Shown here piece by piece: positions 1 to 11,617 of a DNA stretch of 64,000 nt. This stretch comes from Eucommia ulmoides (taxonomy: Eukaryota > Streptophyta > Magnoliopsida > Garryales > Eucommiaceae), in the NCBI GenBank assembly GCA_016647705.1, contig CM028335.1, positions 15,397,905 through 15,461,904 of the forward strand, in the 5' to 3' direction. The stretch's first letter is position 1. The number at the start of each line of letters is the position of its first letter. The notes below the pieces were generated by a model. That model was not told the origin of the DNA and did no database searches. It saw only the letters and a list, made by a program, of their open reading frames with translations. Made by a program: the position numbers and the translations under genes.

Positions 1-289
1 GGTGGTAGTGGCAGTGGACGGTGGATGGTGAGAGGGTGTGGTAGGGTGGGAGGTAAATATAATTATTTAAAAAGTTAAAGGGTAAAAATTATAACTTTAA
101 AAATAAAGAGGTGTTAATGAATTTTTATAAAAATAAAAACATCATTTTTTGAAATATAGAAGGGCATTTATGTCATAAATGGGATAATTGGTTGTATTTG
201 TCAAATAATGGGGGTGATTATTATTTGTAAAATGACAGGAGAAGGCATCAGGTATAAAATCAAAAGATAAGAGAGATCTTTGGAATAAA
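1..289. other. AT-rich spacer, no gene seen
   Basis: It begins with a short GGT/GTGG-rich stretch and then becomes plain AT-rich DNA. I see no exon, repeat boundary or RNA gene. Confidence 0.5.
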
Positions 290-2525
290 CCCTAGTATAT
301 TTCACTTACTTATACAAGTGCATTTTCACTTTTTCTTGAATTTGTTTTATGAATATTTTCATTTTGGAATTTTAAATTCATAGAGGATGATATGAGTTTT
401 TTTTTTCCCTTTTTTTTTTTTTTTTTTTTTATTTTAATGAAATTGCTTATTTTTCTATATTTAGTGCAATCGTTAATATTCAGTGGAATTATAGAAATTC
501 ATTGGAACAACGTTTAGTGATTTTTGGAAATTGCTTGCTAATTAATTTTTTACGAATATAATTTGCGCATTAAATAATTTTAATATTTTTAAAAAAAAAT
601 TATTATTTTAAAATTTTCACTGGAATTTTATGAAAAAAATAAAATAAAATTCAATCGAATGCATGTAAGGGTATTTTTTTAAAAATTACATATTTTGAAT
701 AAAAATAAAATTCCATGAACTTTTTAATGAAAATTAAAATTTAGTGAATATTACAAATAAAATTAAGTGAAACGTACATAAGGATATTTATGACATTTTA
801 AAAGAAAATTATATTTTAAGAGAAATAAAATGAAGTCAAATTTTTTTCTAAAAAAATAAAATTTTAGTGGATTTTAAAAAAATTAGTGCAATTTGTGTAT
901 ATAAATGAGGGTGACTTTATAATTATAATTATTTTTGAACTTTTGACACAAGTTCAATTTTAATGGTCCTTAGAAATATGGGATGTCATGGAAGTAATGA
1001 AATTTTCAGTATTTTTCAAAGATGTCATGGAGCTAACGAAAATATTGAATACGTTATTAGAACTTGCCCTAAAACCCAAATTATTTGGGATCAAATTGGT
1101 TGCTCTAGTTTTAGGCACCATCAGTCTTCCTCGGATATTTGGGATTGGATTTACTAAATCTGAAAGGGAGGTTCCTTAACCCTAAGTTCTTCTTGTTTGT
1201 TGCTACCATTTGAGAGGTTTGGAAAGACAAGAATGAAGAGGTTATTGAAGGTACTTGCAATCTCGCAAATGCTACTCTTGGGAGAATTGCAAACTAGGTT
1301 CGTGACCTCTCAAAATCCTTATTGGAACCAAACCTCCTAAATGAGTTTAAAAGTCCTCGTACTAAATGGTTTCCTCTTGTTGCAGGTTTTCTAAAGTTAA
1401 ATATCGATGGTAGAGTGAAAGGGGACCTAGGCAAATGTGGCTCTCCTCATAGACAATCTAGGGGTGTGAAAGATGGGGTACTACGGTAGTGTAAACAACT
1501 GCACTGCTCTCAAAGCTAAACTCAACAGCTTGGTTGTAGGGATTAAGATCGTGGCTAGCAAAGATTATCCCAAAGTCATGGTAGAGACAAAGTCAGCAGA
1601 TGTTGTTGCTCTAATCTAAAACCCATGTCTAGAGAATCACAGATTCAAAGATTGGATTGACGGGTGCAAAAGGCACCTCCTTCTCATTGACTACACCTTT
1701 TAGTTTGCCCTTTGTGAGACAAATCATTGCATAGACATACTTGCCAAGAGGGGTGCGAATGAAGATTGCTCTCTCAAATTTCTTGAGACGCCGACCACAA
1801 ATCTAGATGATGTTTTCCTTGGAGAAATGGACAGAAGGGCCTTTAATATATGCCCGGACTAATGTTTGCTTTTATTTTTATTTTTTTTTCTTTTTGTTGC
1901 TTGTTTAATTTTCTAACTTACCAAAAAAAAATGTGTTTTTTTAGTTTCAGGAGCTTTAAAAAAAAAACTTAACTTTATTGATAAATTAGTCTTTCTAGTT
2001 CAAGGTTTAGCCTATTCAATCACAGGGTTGTTCAATTTTAAAGAAACTAAAAAAAATAACGTAGTCTAATTTTTGGAATTAAACTAGGTTGGGTTAGGAC
2101 TGATTGACGGTTCAACAGGTTCAACCAACCGTTTCAGTTCAAATCATAAATCACTACTAAATATGAACTTATAATTATTATTTTTTAACATTAGGATTCT
2201 TTTTTAATCTATGTCTTCAAGTACGGTTTATATGTTATCTATATAATAAATCAAGAAGGGGATACGTTGTTTGGATATTTTCTAGTCATCAAATGTCCTA
2301 GAGACAAAAAAGGGTCCAAATTAACTCTTCTATTAGGATTCAAAATTATCTAGTTGTTTCAATTCACGCCGCCCCGTAACACACACGTCTCTCTCTCTCT
2401 CTCTGCCACTCCTACAGCCCCCAACTCTCTTTCTCTCCCTCTTCCTCCTCTATCGCCTTGCTATCGCCATCACCTCTTTCATATCTCTCAATCTTTCCAT
2501 CCATCTATCATTTCCACTAGCCAAA
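290..2525. repeat. Direct repeat copy 1, interrupted by a LINE fragment
   Basis: Matches the segment at about 6210-7407 in the same orientation. Shared landmarks include TTTTCACTTTTTCTTGAATT near 325, GGTTGTTCAATTTTAAAG near 2025, GGAATTAAACT near 2077, and a CT-rich end followed by CATTTCCACTAGCC near 2505-2525. The copies differ by many substitutions and small indels, so the duplication is old. Homology stops near 968 and resumes near 1931; the gap is the LINE fragment listed separately. The repeat may be the LTR of a non-autonomous retrotransposon or a segmental duplication. I could not fix its outer ends. Confidence 0.7.
968..1930 (+). mobile_element. Decayed 5'-truncated L1-type LINE fragment (zf-RVT and RNase H region)
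   Basis: Reading the plus strand through several stops and frameshifts gives the C-terminal part of a plant non-LTR retrotransposon. First comes a zf-RVT-like stretch (GANENIEYVIRTCPK, then IIWDQIG, then a broken WKDRNEEVIEG). An RNase H-like (RVT_3) stretch follows, with KLNIDG, NCTALKAKLNSLVVGIKIV and the end CIDILAKRGANEDCSLKF. The reading ends near 1860 and is followed by T-rich and then A-rich sequence. It is not functional. The other copy of the surrounding repeat (6210-7407) lacks it, so this is a later insertion with an observable empty site. Confidence 0.8.
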
Positions 2526-2837
2526 TGTTGGGTAGGTCCGTCTCTTGTCCAGTGGTACCGTTCCTAGTGCATAACTTGAGTTGCTTTTATAAATAAAATA
2601 AATAAAAATTTCAATATTTCATAAATAAAAAATGAATTTCAATTGCAAAAAGGAACTAACCCTATAGAAGATAAATATCATGTAAACTTGATAGCTAATT
2701 ATAAGGGAAGCAACAAGTGCATGAACTCAATCTATTTGCGTACAACCCAAAAGAATTAAGCTTTTAATGAGGCTATATATATATATATATATATATTCCA
2801 AAAAAAAAAAAAATTAATTAAACCTTAACCAAATAGT
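2526..2837. other. AT-rich spacer with short (TA)n
   Basis: Contains a (TA)n run near 2772-2796 followed by poly-A. No gene is visible. Confidence 0.5.
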
Positions 2838-3180
2838 GCCTAAATGCTCACCAAACATACCACCCAATCAATAATCAATAATAGTCTTAATTTGACTCGG
2901 TAGATGTCGACTATAATGGTTAATATATTAAGTTATGTTTGGGGTTTTATAGTAGTGACACGTGTTAAGAATTTAAAGTTGGTTTTATGCAGAACACGAA
3001 TCGGAATCATTGTGTAATGAATGCCAAACAAGTAGTTATTGAGATGACTCACCCTCCATGGCAGCATCTTTTTTTTTCCTCCCTCACAAGAAACCTAAAA
3101 GGGCAGACATTTAAGGGGCGTCGCCAATGACAGTACTTGCTTTCTTTTCTCAATTCCCCCCACTAGCATCAAATAAAAGA
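2838..3180. repeat. 343-bp direct repeat, copy 1 (near-identical to 10968-11310)
   Basis: Aligns without a gap to 10968-11310, at a constant offset of 8130. By eye I count about 11 substitutions, roughly 97 percent identity. It contains a G-box-like CACGTG within GACACGTGTTAAG and a pyrimidine tract before CTCCCTCACAAG. The copies end sharply at AAATAAAAGA. I see no terminal repeat or coding potential inside. Confidence 0.9.
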
Positions 3181-4740
3181 TTTGTTTGACGTAAGTCTAA
3201 TCAATTAATTACGTCTAATCAATTAATGTTGTAATCTTATATTTATGACATACATTTGTAAAATATTTTAATCTCAAATATTAATAAAATATATTTTTTG
3301 ATATTATTATTTAATTATATCTATATTAATATATATTGGATATTAAATTGAAATGTCTTGCCTATTCAAAATGATTAAAAGGAGGAGAGTGAAAATATAT
3401 TTGTAATTTGATATACTAAATTGTTTATATTCAGTATTAGATTGTTGAAAATGGTTTTCAACACTATAGGCTAATTTTCTATATTATTTTCTCTTTGAGA
3501 ATGGTAAGTCTCAAACCATTAATATGAGATATTTGAATAATCATAAGGGCACATATACTAGTATAGTAAGGAACTAAACATGAGCATCATTGATGTCCTA
3601 CATGGTAGCTTTGCTCAATGCCAAAATAAGATATATGAGATTTGTGATCTTCTAACTTGAGTTGTTGTATATTACACATATAGGTTGCTACACTTTGATA
3701 ACACTAAGTGTTGTTCTTTAACCATAAGACTTTAAAGGTATTCATTGGATATAATAAGACATAAATGTGAATAAATGAGTATGCAAAATAGAATATATTA
3801 TTCTTAGCAAAAGAAATGTGTCATATGTGATAAGACAAAATCTTTCCAACCCCATAAATTGGTCATCTCAAAAAATTATTTAAATCTTTCCAACTCCGTG
3901 ATGGGGCCATCCAAAAAATCAATCAAATCTTTCAGACCCAGCAAAGGGGCCAGTTAAAAAATCCAAAATATTTTCAATCCCAATAATGGAACTAAGTGAG
4001 GCCTAATCTTTGGCAATCTTCACCCTACATGGACACACTGTTATCTCCACGGGGAACAATAACTTTTTATAAATGGTTTGTCCACCCCAGCCTTGGGCTG
4101 AGGCACGTTATAAACATTGATGAAATTCTTGTAAAAGAACTATATTGTCCCTAGTCAGTTTTAGGTAGAGACACCTTATCCTAAAAAGCAATCATCATAC
4201 TGACCTTAAAAGGGTGGACGAAACTATAATCCTGACTTTAAATGGCTAGACACAATCATTTTCCTAATGTTGAAAGGTTGGACACAATCATCCTCCTGGC
4301 CTTAAACACAATCTTCATATTGACCTAAAATAGGCAGAACACATCATGTGTATTATATATATCATTTAGTTTAATTTTAATTGTACTACTTAGCTCAAAT
4401 TTTGTCCTTTAGTTTAATTTTACTAGTCATTTTAGAAATGTTAATCCTACATCGACCCTATGCAACAAATAAATAATTGAATCTTCTTGCATAAAGCAAT
4501 TACAAATTAATATGTAGACTCACAAAATCATATGCATAGGTCATAGGCATTAAATTGTGATACTCAATTCAGATTTTGTCCTTTACTTTAACTTTAGGAA
4601 TTTTCTTTCATAAGTCCTATTTTAAAATCAAACAACTTTTTAAGAACTAACTAAATAAATTATTGTCCATAAGTACAAAATTAGAAGAAAAAAAAATTAG
4701 TACCGACTCCTCTTAAAAGCATTTAATGACAAAATTACCC
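3181..4740. repeat. AT-rich intergenic DNA with degenerate short tandem repeats
   Basis: No gene is visible. Between about 3838 and 3990 there are three imperfect units carrying AATCTTTCCAACYCC and a G-rich GGGGCCA. Between about 4190 and 4345 there are about four imperfect units built on CTGACCTTAAAAGG and GGACACAATCAT. An inverted repeat (GTTGAAAA, three bases, TTTTCAAC) lies at about 3454-3472. This internal repeat style resembles that of the LTR-like blocks at 33-38 kb, so it may be an old LTR, but no ends were found. Confidence 0.4.
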
Positions 4741-5350
4741 ATAACACTTAAAACCCTAAATTCCCAACATCTTCTTCTTCTCTCTCTCATATAATTCATT
4801 TATCCCGTCACCACCTCATTCATCCATGTTGCCACCTTTGTTTCTCCTTGCAGTTTTCGTTTTCGTTGTCATTATCGTTGCCACTATCGCCGTCGTCTCC
4901 TTGTCCACTTCCTTCACTGCCACCATCTCTCTCTATCTTAATCTTCTTGGTTCTTAATCTTCCTTTGTTGCCACCATGTTCGTTTTTGCCGCCACTGCCT
5001 CGCCGCTTGTTCGTCGCTTCTTCCTACTTAGATCTGGTCAGATCTAAGTAGATTTAGCCATATCTACTTAGAAAAGTATTAGATTTGGCCTCTCCGATAT
5101 TGACCCTCCATCGCGTCGCCACCACATTAAGTATACTTTCTTCTATTTCTCATGCTATTCTCTCTTTGTCACTACTAACACCTCCGCTAATTCGTCACCA
5201 TTGAAGTCATCACCTCCTCTCTTTTTTTTTCTTTTTTTTTTTTGTCTCTTTGATTCTAATCCACCTCTTCATCTTTGTTGTCTCCATTGCAACTTTATCA
5301 GAAGAAGAAGTAGAGGCCAAATTTGAGTTGAATCTTATCAAATCTGACCT
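4741..5350. other. CT/TCC-rich segment with strong palindromes, no gene recognised
   Basis: The segment is rich in TCTTC, GTCGCC and CACC triplets and translates to low-complexity frames. At 5026-5049 there is a perfect inverted repeat, ACTTAGATCT, four bases, AGATCTAAGT. It is followed at once by AGTAGAT...ATCTACT (about 5047-5068). A related sequence with TTAGCCATAT lies near 54486-54500. It could be a decayed transposable-element terminus or a gene fragment. Confidence 0.35.
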
Positions 5351-6209
5351 AATCTAGCTACATCTAGGAGTACTTTTTGATAGTGTAGTACGGTGTTTTG
5401 CAATTTTCAGATCGATTGGAGTATTTCTACTACATCTTGATTAATCGTTTGTAAATCAATTTGTTAATTATTGCTAAATTTCCAGTTAATCATTTATAGA
5501 TTTGATTAATTATTTGTAAATATGTTCTGAAATTTACTAAATCGTTTTTCTCAAAAGATCTTGGGGATTCAAGTCCATTGTCTAGTACTCAAGATAATTA
5601 CACTCGGTTGCATATTTATTGCCAAAGCTAGCATGCCAACATAGAACTATTTAATCCTTCCTACAATTTTTAGATTGGTAAGAGAATTTGTCTAATTGAC
5701 ATTGATTAATCGTTTGTGGATTTTCAATCAAAATTTTGAATTATTGGTGGATTTTCACTTAATTGTTTGTAGATTTCTTTTTCAATTTACCAATTCAAAT
5801 GAATTACTAGTGCTAGATCTTTTGTTTTTTATAAATCAATTGCATTTTTATTTGAAGAGTGAATTTCACTAATTCAATGATTTTTATTTTAGATTTTAAT
5901 AGATTCGTAGCCACTTGTTTTCAAATTTCAATAGTTAATTGGTAATTTTCTAGTTTATAGATATATTCACTTGTTAGTGGATTTCCACTTGATTATTTTT
6001 AATGGATCTCCACTTAACCAATTATGTAATTTTGTATTCATTTTTCAGTTATATTTCAATTATAAATTTGAGATTCCTTCCAATTTGAAAGTATTGTTAG
6101 TGGATTTTTAGTTGGTTGAGTTTCAATAAAATGTTGCTAGATTTTTAATTTTGATATTTATATTTTCTTCAATGGAATATAACTAAAAATAGAATTTAAA
6201 ATTTAAATG
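5351..6209. repeat. AT-rich degenerate repeat tract
   Basis: Short motifs recur throughout, such as TTAATCGTTTGTA, TTTGTAGATTT and GGATTTTCACTT, without a fixed period. It looks like a decayed tandem array and no exon is seen. Confidence 0.4.
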
Positions 6210-6485
6210 TGATATGTAGTATATTGCAATTATTCATATAAGTGAATTTTCACTTTTTCTTGAATTTGTTTTATGAATATTTTATTTTTGAATTTTAGAT
6301 TTTAGATTTTAGATTTTAGATTTTCAAATTTTAGATTTATTTGAATTTGTTTATAAATACAATTTTTGCATTAAATAATTTTAATATTTTCAAAATTTAA
6401 TTCTTTTTTATATTTTAAAATCTTTAGTGGAATGTCATAAAAAATAAAATTCAACGGAATGCATGTAAGTGTATTTAAGGTATTT

Positions 6486-6574
<89 letters not shown>

Positions 6575-7407
6575 AATAAAATAAAAAACAGTGAATTTTT
6601 TATTGAAAATTAAAAATTTTTGAAATTACAAAAAAATCACTGGATATTACAAAATAAAATTAAGTGAAAAGTACATAAGGATATTTATGATATCTTAAAA
6701 TAAAATTATATTTTTAAGGCAAAAAAAAATTAAGTAAAATTTGTTTATGTAAAAGAGGGGGTGATTTTGGAATGAAAATTGTTTTTGTACTTTTTACATG
6801 AGTCCAATTTTAGTGGTCCATAGAAATGTAATTTTTTTATTTTTTTTTTAGTTTGAGGAGATTAAAAAAAATGTCCTTAACTCTTCTGGTTGTTTCAGTA
6901 AATTAGTCTTTCTAGTGCAAGATTTAACCGGTTCAGGCATAGGGTTGTTCAATTTTAAAGCAACTGAAGAAAAAAAAAAATTGATGTATTCTAATTTTTG
7001 GAATTAAACTGGGCCGGTTTAGACTAGTTGACGGTTTAACATGTTTAGTCCAAACTATAAATCACTACTAAATATTAACTTATAATTTATTTAACATTAG
7101 GATTATTTTTTAATATGTGCTTTCAAGTACAGTTTACACTTTCAAGATGGAGATAAATTGCTTGGATGTTTTCTAGTCATCAAATATCCTAGGGACGAAG
7201 AACGGTCTAGATTAACTATCGAATTAGGATTCAAAATTATTTAGTTGTTTCATTCCACGATGCCCCTAACACACACGACTCTCTTCTCTCTCTCTGTGCA
7301 ACTCCTACAACCCCCAACTGGCCAACTCTCCTTTTCTCTCTCTCTCCCTCGATCATCTCTTTCTTTTCTCTCAATCTTTCCATCCATCTATCATTTCCAC
7401 TAGCCAA
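6210..7407. repeat. Direct repeat copy 2 (uninterrupted)
   Basis: Counterpart of 290-2525, same orientation and without the LINE fragment. At the position corresponding to the LINE insertion the sequence runs straight from GGTCCATAGAAATG into the T-rich stretch and AGTTTGAGGAG. It contains a long (AT)n tract of its own. The end GCC of CATTTCCACTAGCC at about 7393-7406 marks the loss of homology with copy 1. Confidence 0.7.
6489..6572. repeat. (AT)n microsatellite
   Basis: About 42 uninterrupted AT dinucleotides. It lies inside direct repeat copy 2 and is absent from copy 1, so it expanded after the duplication. Confidence 0.98.
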
Positions 7408-8406
7408 AAATACCCCTATGCCAAACAAAATATCCTTCAATTTCTCATGGCGAGAGGTAGTCTCTTTGAATAAGAATCATCTTATCTTTGATCTTGGTCG
7501 AGAGACCCACCACGAATAATAATCATCTTATTTTTAAAATTATTAATTTACTTATAACTATGAATAATCTCAACTCACTTTAATTTAAGTAATTGCTCTT
7601 CATTTTACATTGCAAAAGTGGATTATCAGTTAGAGTAGGTTGGTTGTGTTTGTTTAGTCATTTTATAATTTACTTAGTGAAAAAATAAAATCTAAGTTGT
7701 GTTGGCTAAATCGGAATTAAATATTGGCAATGCAACAAGTAAATGGTTAATTCTTTGAAGCTCAAATCAATATTTTAAGTTTAAGTCATTCATTATGTCG
7801 ATGGAAACTTGCATTCTTGTATTGTTTAGATTTTAAATCTGTAGTGTAAATTATAAAGTTTTATTACTAGAGATATGATTGAGGTAGTCCTATAAATGAC
7901 ATTTGTCTCCTGTGTACTTTGTATTAATGTATACACATTTCTTGAAAAATTTATAATTGGTTCTATTTTGAGTATTTTTTTCTCATTCAGTTGGTCTTTT
8001 CTATGTCAAAATTTGTTTAATTTTTACCTTTATTTTTTCACATTTATTATATAAAATAGATATTTCAATCTCCAAAGCCTATAGAAAAGGTCAAGTGTAT
8101 GATTTTTTATAACATGAGTTGCATTTTAATTTGTTTAAAATTTTCAAGTTCATTATATGTCAATCATATAAAAAATTACAATATAGTCTACTGGTTTATT
8201 TTTTTAATTTTTTGATACTATGATATCAGGTTTAATTAACCCACGAGTCAAGTTATGCTCAATTTCCATAGGCAAAGACCATGGATAAGATTCTTAAGAT
8301 TTCATTCTTATCGTGTTCAATTAATAAATTAAAGTGTTGTTAATAGTCCTTATATACATTTTGTTATTTTTTTTAAGGTTTATCATGTATTAAATTTTAT
8401 GTTTAT
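7408..8406. other. AT-rich intergenic DNA
   Basis: No exon, terminal repeat or RNA gene recognised. Confidence 0.5.
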
Positions 8407-9138
8407 TGATGTGGATAAAATTCCATCCTTCGCCGTGTGTCCGCTATCTAGACCAAAAGTGCCACATCTCCAACACCATAACATCGACAGCTTGGTGAGC
8501 CCGGTTATTCATTAAGTCCGGCATCCCCTCAGGTCAGTAAGCATGGAGGACTTAAGTCAATCGCCAAGCAAGAATCCCCAACGCTGTCCTCAAATATTGC
8601 CAAAGATGGGGAGGTCGGTACAACCATTCCAACCTCCACCTCGGTGCCCAGGCCAGCGTGATATGCCCAACAGGCTTCTCCATCAGCATACAAGGGCCCA
8701 AGCCCAAGCCCAGGCCCATAGCTCTATTCCTCCACACGCTCTCCAAGCAACTAACTGATTAGGATGGATAACCAAGTTTAAGGCTCTAATTTTCGGGATG
8801 CTAGTGACGTCCTCGCCTATAAATAGAAGATTTTGTCAGGCCATTAAAAAGGTTGCAAATTTGAGGTAACGACTTTGTTTTATCCAAGCAACCTCTTTTT
8901 TTCTCCCAAAGCTCTTATTATCACTCCAGAGAGGCATACCCCGGCTAGTCCTGTGTGCAGGTACAGCCCTAAAGGTCAGGCTGGATGGCACCTATATAGC
9001 TCGAACATGTGCAGGAAGAAGCTCCAGAGAGATTGAAGACTCTAGCCAAGCAAAAGGCAATTTCCAGATCAGCTCCAGCCCTTTAGGTCAACAGTGAATG
9101 TACCATACTGCTAGTGGATCCAATTTCTGACACTAACA
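8407..9138 (+). mobile_element. Probable solo LTR of a Gypsy-type retrotransposon
   Basis: The block begins TGATGTGG and ends CTAACA. It is clearly richer in GC than its flanks and contains a promoter-like CCTATAAATAGAAG near 8816-8829. The flanking pentamers are TTTAT (8402-8406) and ATTAT (9139-9143), a one-mismatch target duplication. The TGATG start and CTAACA end match the LTRs of the complete element at 57746-61217. No internal region is present, as expected after LTR-LTR recombination. Confidence 0.65.
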
Positions 9139-9639
9139 ATTATTAACCGTGGGTATCCCAATTTGTGCATTAAAGTACTGAAACTTCTATCACGTATAAT
9201 TTAGAATCCTAATCTATCAATTTTTAGACATTATTATTTTTTAATAATCAAATATTTCTCCGATAAAAGTGGTGTTGTGATTGTTGATTTTTTTTCATTA
9301 CTATGAATGTATTTATTATTCTTCTAAAAATAGTATAATTGATGTTGTCATAATTTAAATAAAATAAAGATGATTGGTATCAATTAATATTTTATTTTTT
9401 AATAGAAAAATTTAATATATAGACTCAACAGATATGAAAATGATAATATAAATATCGATTAGTATAATAAAATTTTTAGTCCCCACATATTTTTAGAAAA
9501 TGGTCATCTATTCTTCCATCATCTTTTTTTTTTATTATTTATATACAATGTCATTTTGTTTAAAAAAAAAAAAAAATACAGAAATGAATATTCACATTTT
9601 TTATTTCCTGTTTTTAAACATTTTGATATATTTTCATTT
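9139..9639. other. AT-rich intergenic DNA
   Basis: Nothing recognisable apart from short homopolymer runs. Confidence 0.5.
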
Positions 9640-10760
9640 TTTCTGTTGATGTGAATATTCATTGTTTGTATATGAACAAAATTATGTTTTTTGTTATATT
9701 TACATATTTTCACCAAAAACAACCCAAAAATAACAAATTAAAGACATTAAAAAAACCCCAGATATCAAACATTGACAAAAAAAAATATGGTATGAATAAT
9801 CACAAAAAACAAAACCAACCAAAAAAATAAATCTGAAAACAATCAAAGAACAACAAATCAAAAACATTGAAAATAATCCTTAAGATCGACAAAACAAATT
9901 CGATATGAACATTCCTCCAAACCCAAACCAAATCAAAAAAATTAAAGAACTAAAATCAATGAAAAACTACCAGTGTAAACATTTCTCTAAAGCACGTAAA
10001 AATTTGCCAAAAAAACAAACAAGAAACACAAAATCAACAAAAACACAATTGAAATGAACCTGATCATAATGACGCATTCATCCCAAAAACTAAAAATCGG
10101 TATGAGTGTTGATTGAACCACAATAACATTCACTAGAAATTCAATCGATATGCATATTCATTCAGAAAATCACCAAAAAAAACATTCATAAATGAAAATA
10201 AAACAAAAACTTCCATAAACCAAAAATACCAACAAAATCAAAACAATCTGAAAAACGGAGCGAATATTCACAAAAATAAAAATAAAAAAATCACATGTTT
10301 ATTCATCAACAAATTAACAACTAGAACATTTGTGAACGAATTTTCAGATCTTTGTGTGTTTGTGTGAGAGAGAGAGGGGGGGCTAAGAACGAACGATTTC
10401 ACTGAGAACGAACTGGAACCACTAGAATAGGAACATTCATGAATGAATCAATACTGGAACATTCAGAATCTCAGATCTGTGTGTGTGTGTGTGAGAGAGA
10501 AAGAGAGAGAGAGAGACTAAGGTGGGAGCATGACGGGAGCACAACGAAGACGAGCATAACACCGACGACCTTTATCGTTCGAGATCTGGGACAAACAACG
10601 GCGAACGGCTTGGCCGCTGAATCGGCACAGATCGGAGAACATTCATACTAAACAAAAAAAGAACACAAAAACAATCAGACACAAATCGGTATGAACATTC
10701 CACATCCCACAAGGACACATTCACCCCAAAACTAAAAATCGGTATGAACCGGGTCAAACC
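9640..10760. repeat. Degenerate array of a GGTATGAACATTC-type motif
   Basis: Variants of the motif (C/T)GRTATGAACATTC, usually followed by an A- and C-rich stretch, recur many times across more than 1 kb. Clear instances lie near 9898, 10689 and 10740. Spacing is irregular, mostly tens of bases. Two CAGATCTNTGTGTG plus GAGA microsatellite blocks occur near 10347 and 10472. It looks like a decayed minisatellite. Confidence 0.45.
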
Positions 10761-10789
10761 AATGCTCGTTCGGGCGTCTGTGACAACCG

Positions 10790-10967
10790 TCGTTCCGGGA
10801 TGTTCCTTGAGAACGACAACGGCCCATTAAATTGACGAGCCAGTTGTCGTTGATGGGGTTTCTGGATTTATCGACGACGCCATTCCGATCAACGTCGGTG
10901 TCAAAGAAGATGCCGAGGTCTACGAAGTTCTGGAGGACAGCGAAGGTCTGCGAAGTTCTGGACGATA
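10790..10967 (-). other. GC-rich, possibly captured gene fragment
   Basis: This short stretch is much richer in GC than its surroundings. On the minus strand it reads without a stop as a protein-like segment (VLQNFVDLGIFFDTDVDRNG, then VVDKSRNPINDNWLVNL). I do not recognise the family. It ends exactly where the 343-bp repeat begins, and a related GAAGTTCTGCGAAG reappears just beyond that repeat near 11359, so the repeat looks inserted in it. Confidence 0.3.
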
Positions 10968-11310
10968 GCCTAAATGCTCACCAAACATACCACCCAAACA
11001 ATAATCAATAATGGTCTTAATTTGACTCGGTAGATGTCGACTATAATGGTTAATATATCAAGTTATGTTTGGGGTTTTATAGTAGTGACACGTGCTAAGA
11101 ATTTAAAGTTGGTTTTATGAAGAACACGAATCGGAATCATTGTCTATTGAATGCCAAACAAGAAGTTATTGAGATGACTCACCCTCCATGGCAGCATCTT
11201 TTTTTTTCCTCCCTCACAAGAAACCTAAAAGGGAAGACATTTAAGGGGCATCGCCAATGGCAGTACTTGCTTTCTTTTCTCAATTCCCCCCACTAGCATC
11301 AAATAAAAGA
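10968..11310. repeat. 343-bp direct repeat, copy 2
   Basis: Gap-free, about 97 percent identical partner of 2838-3180. Left and right flanks differ completely between the two copies, which gives sharp boundaries. Confidence 0.9.
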
Positions 11311-11617
11311 GATGAGTCATGATATTTTATTTTTGTTTGTGAATTGATATTTCCATCTGAAGTTCTGCGAAGTTTTTTATTGTTGATGGTACACAGAGCA
11401 AGAAAGTGGATAGAGAGAAGAGGTTGAACTGAAAGGCGGTGGCAATGAAATATGAATGATTAGGGTTATTAGGGTTATGTTTTTTTATTTTTATATAGAA
11501 GGTAAATATGTCAAATGATTAAATATTAACAATATTTTGATAAAGAACTAAATAATAACATTTTTGCTTGAATGGTTTATTGAGAAGAGATAGTGTGAAT
11601 TTTGATTTAAACATTAA

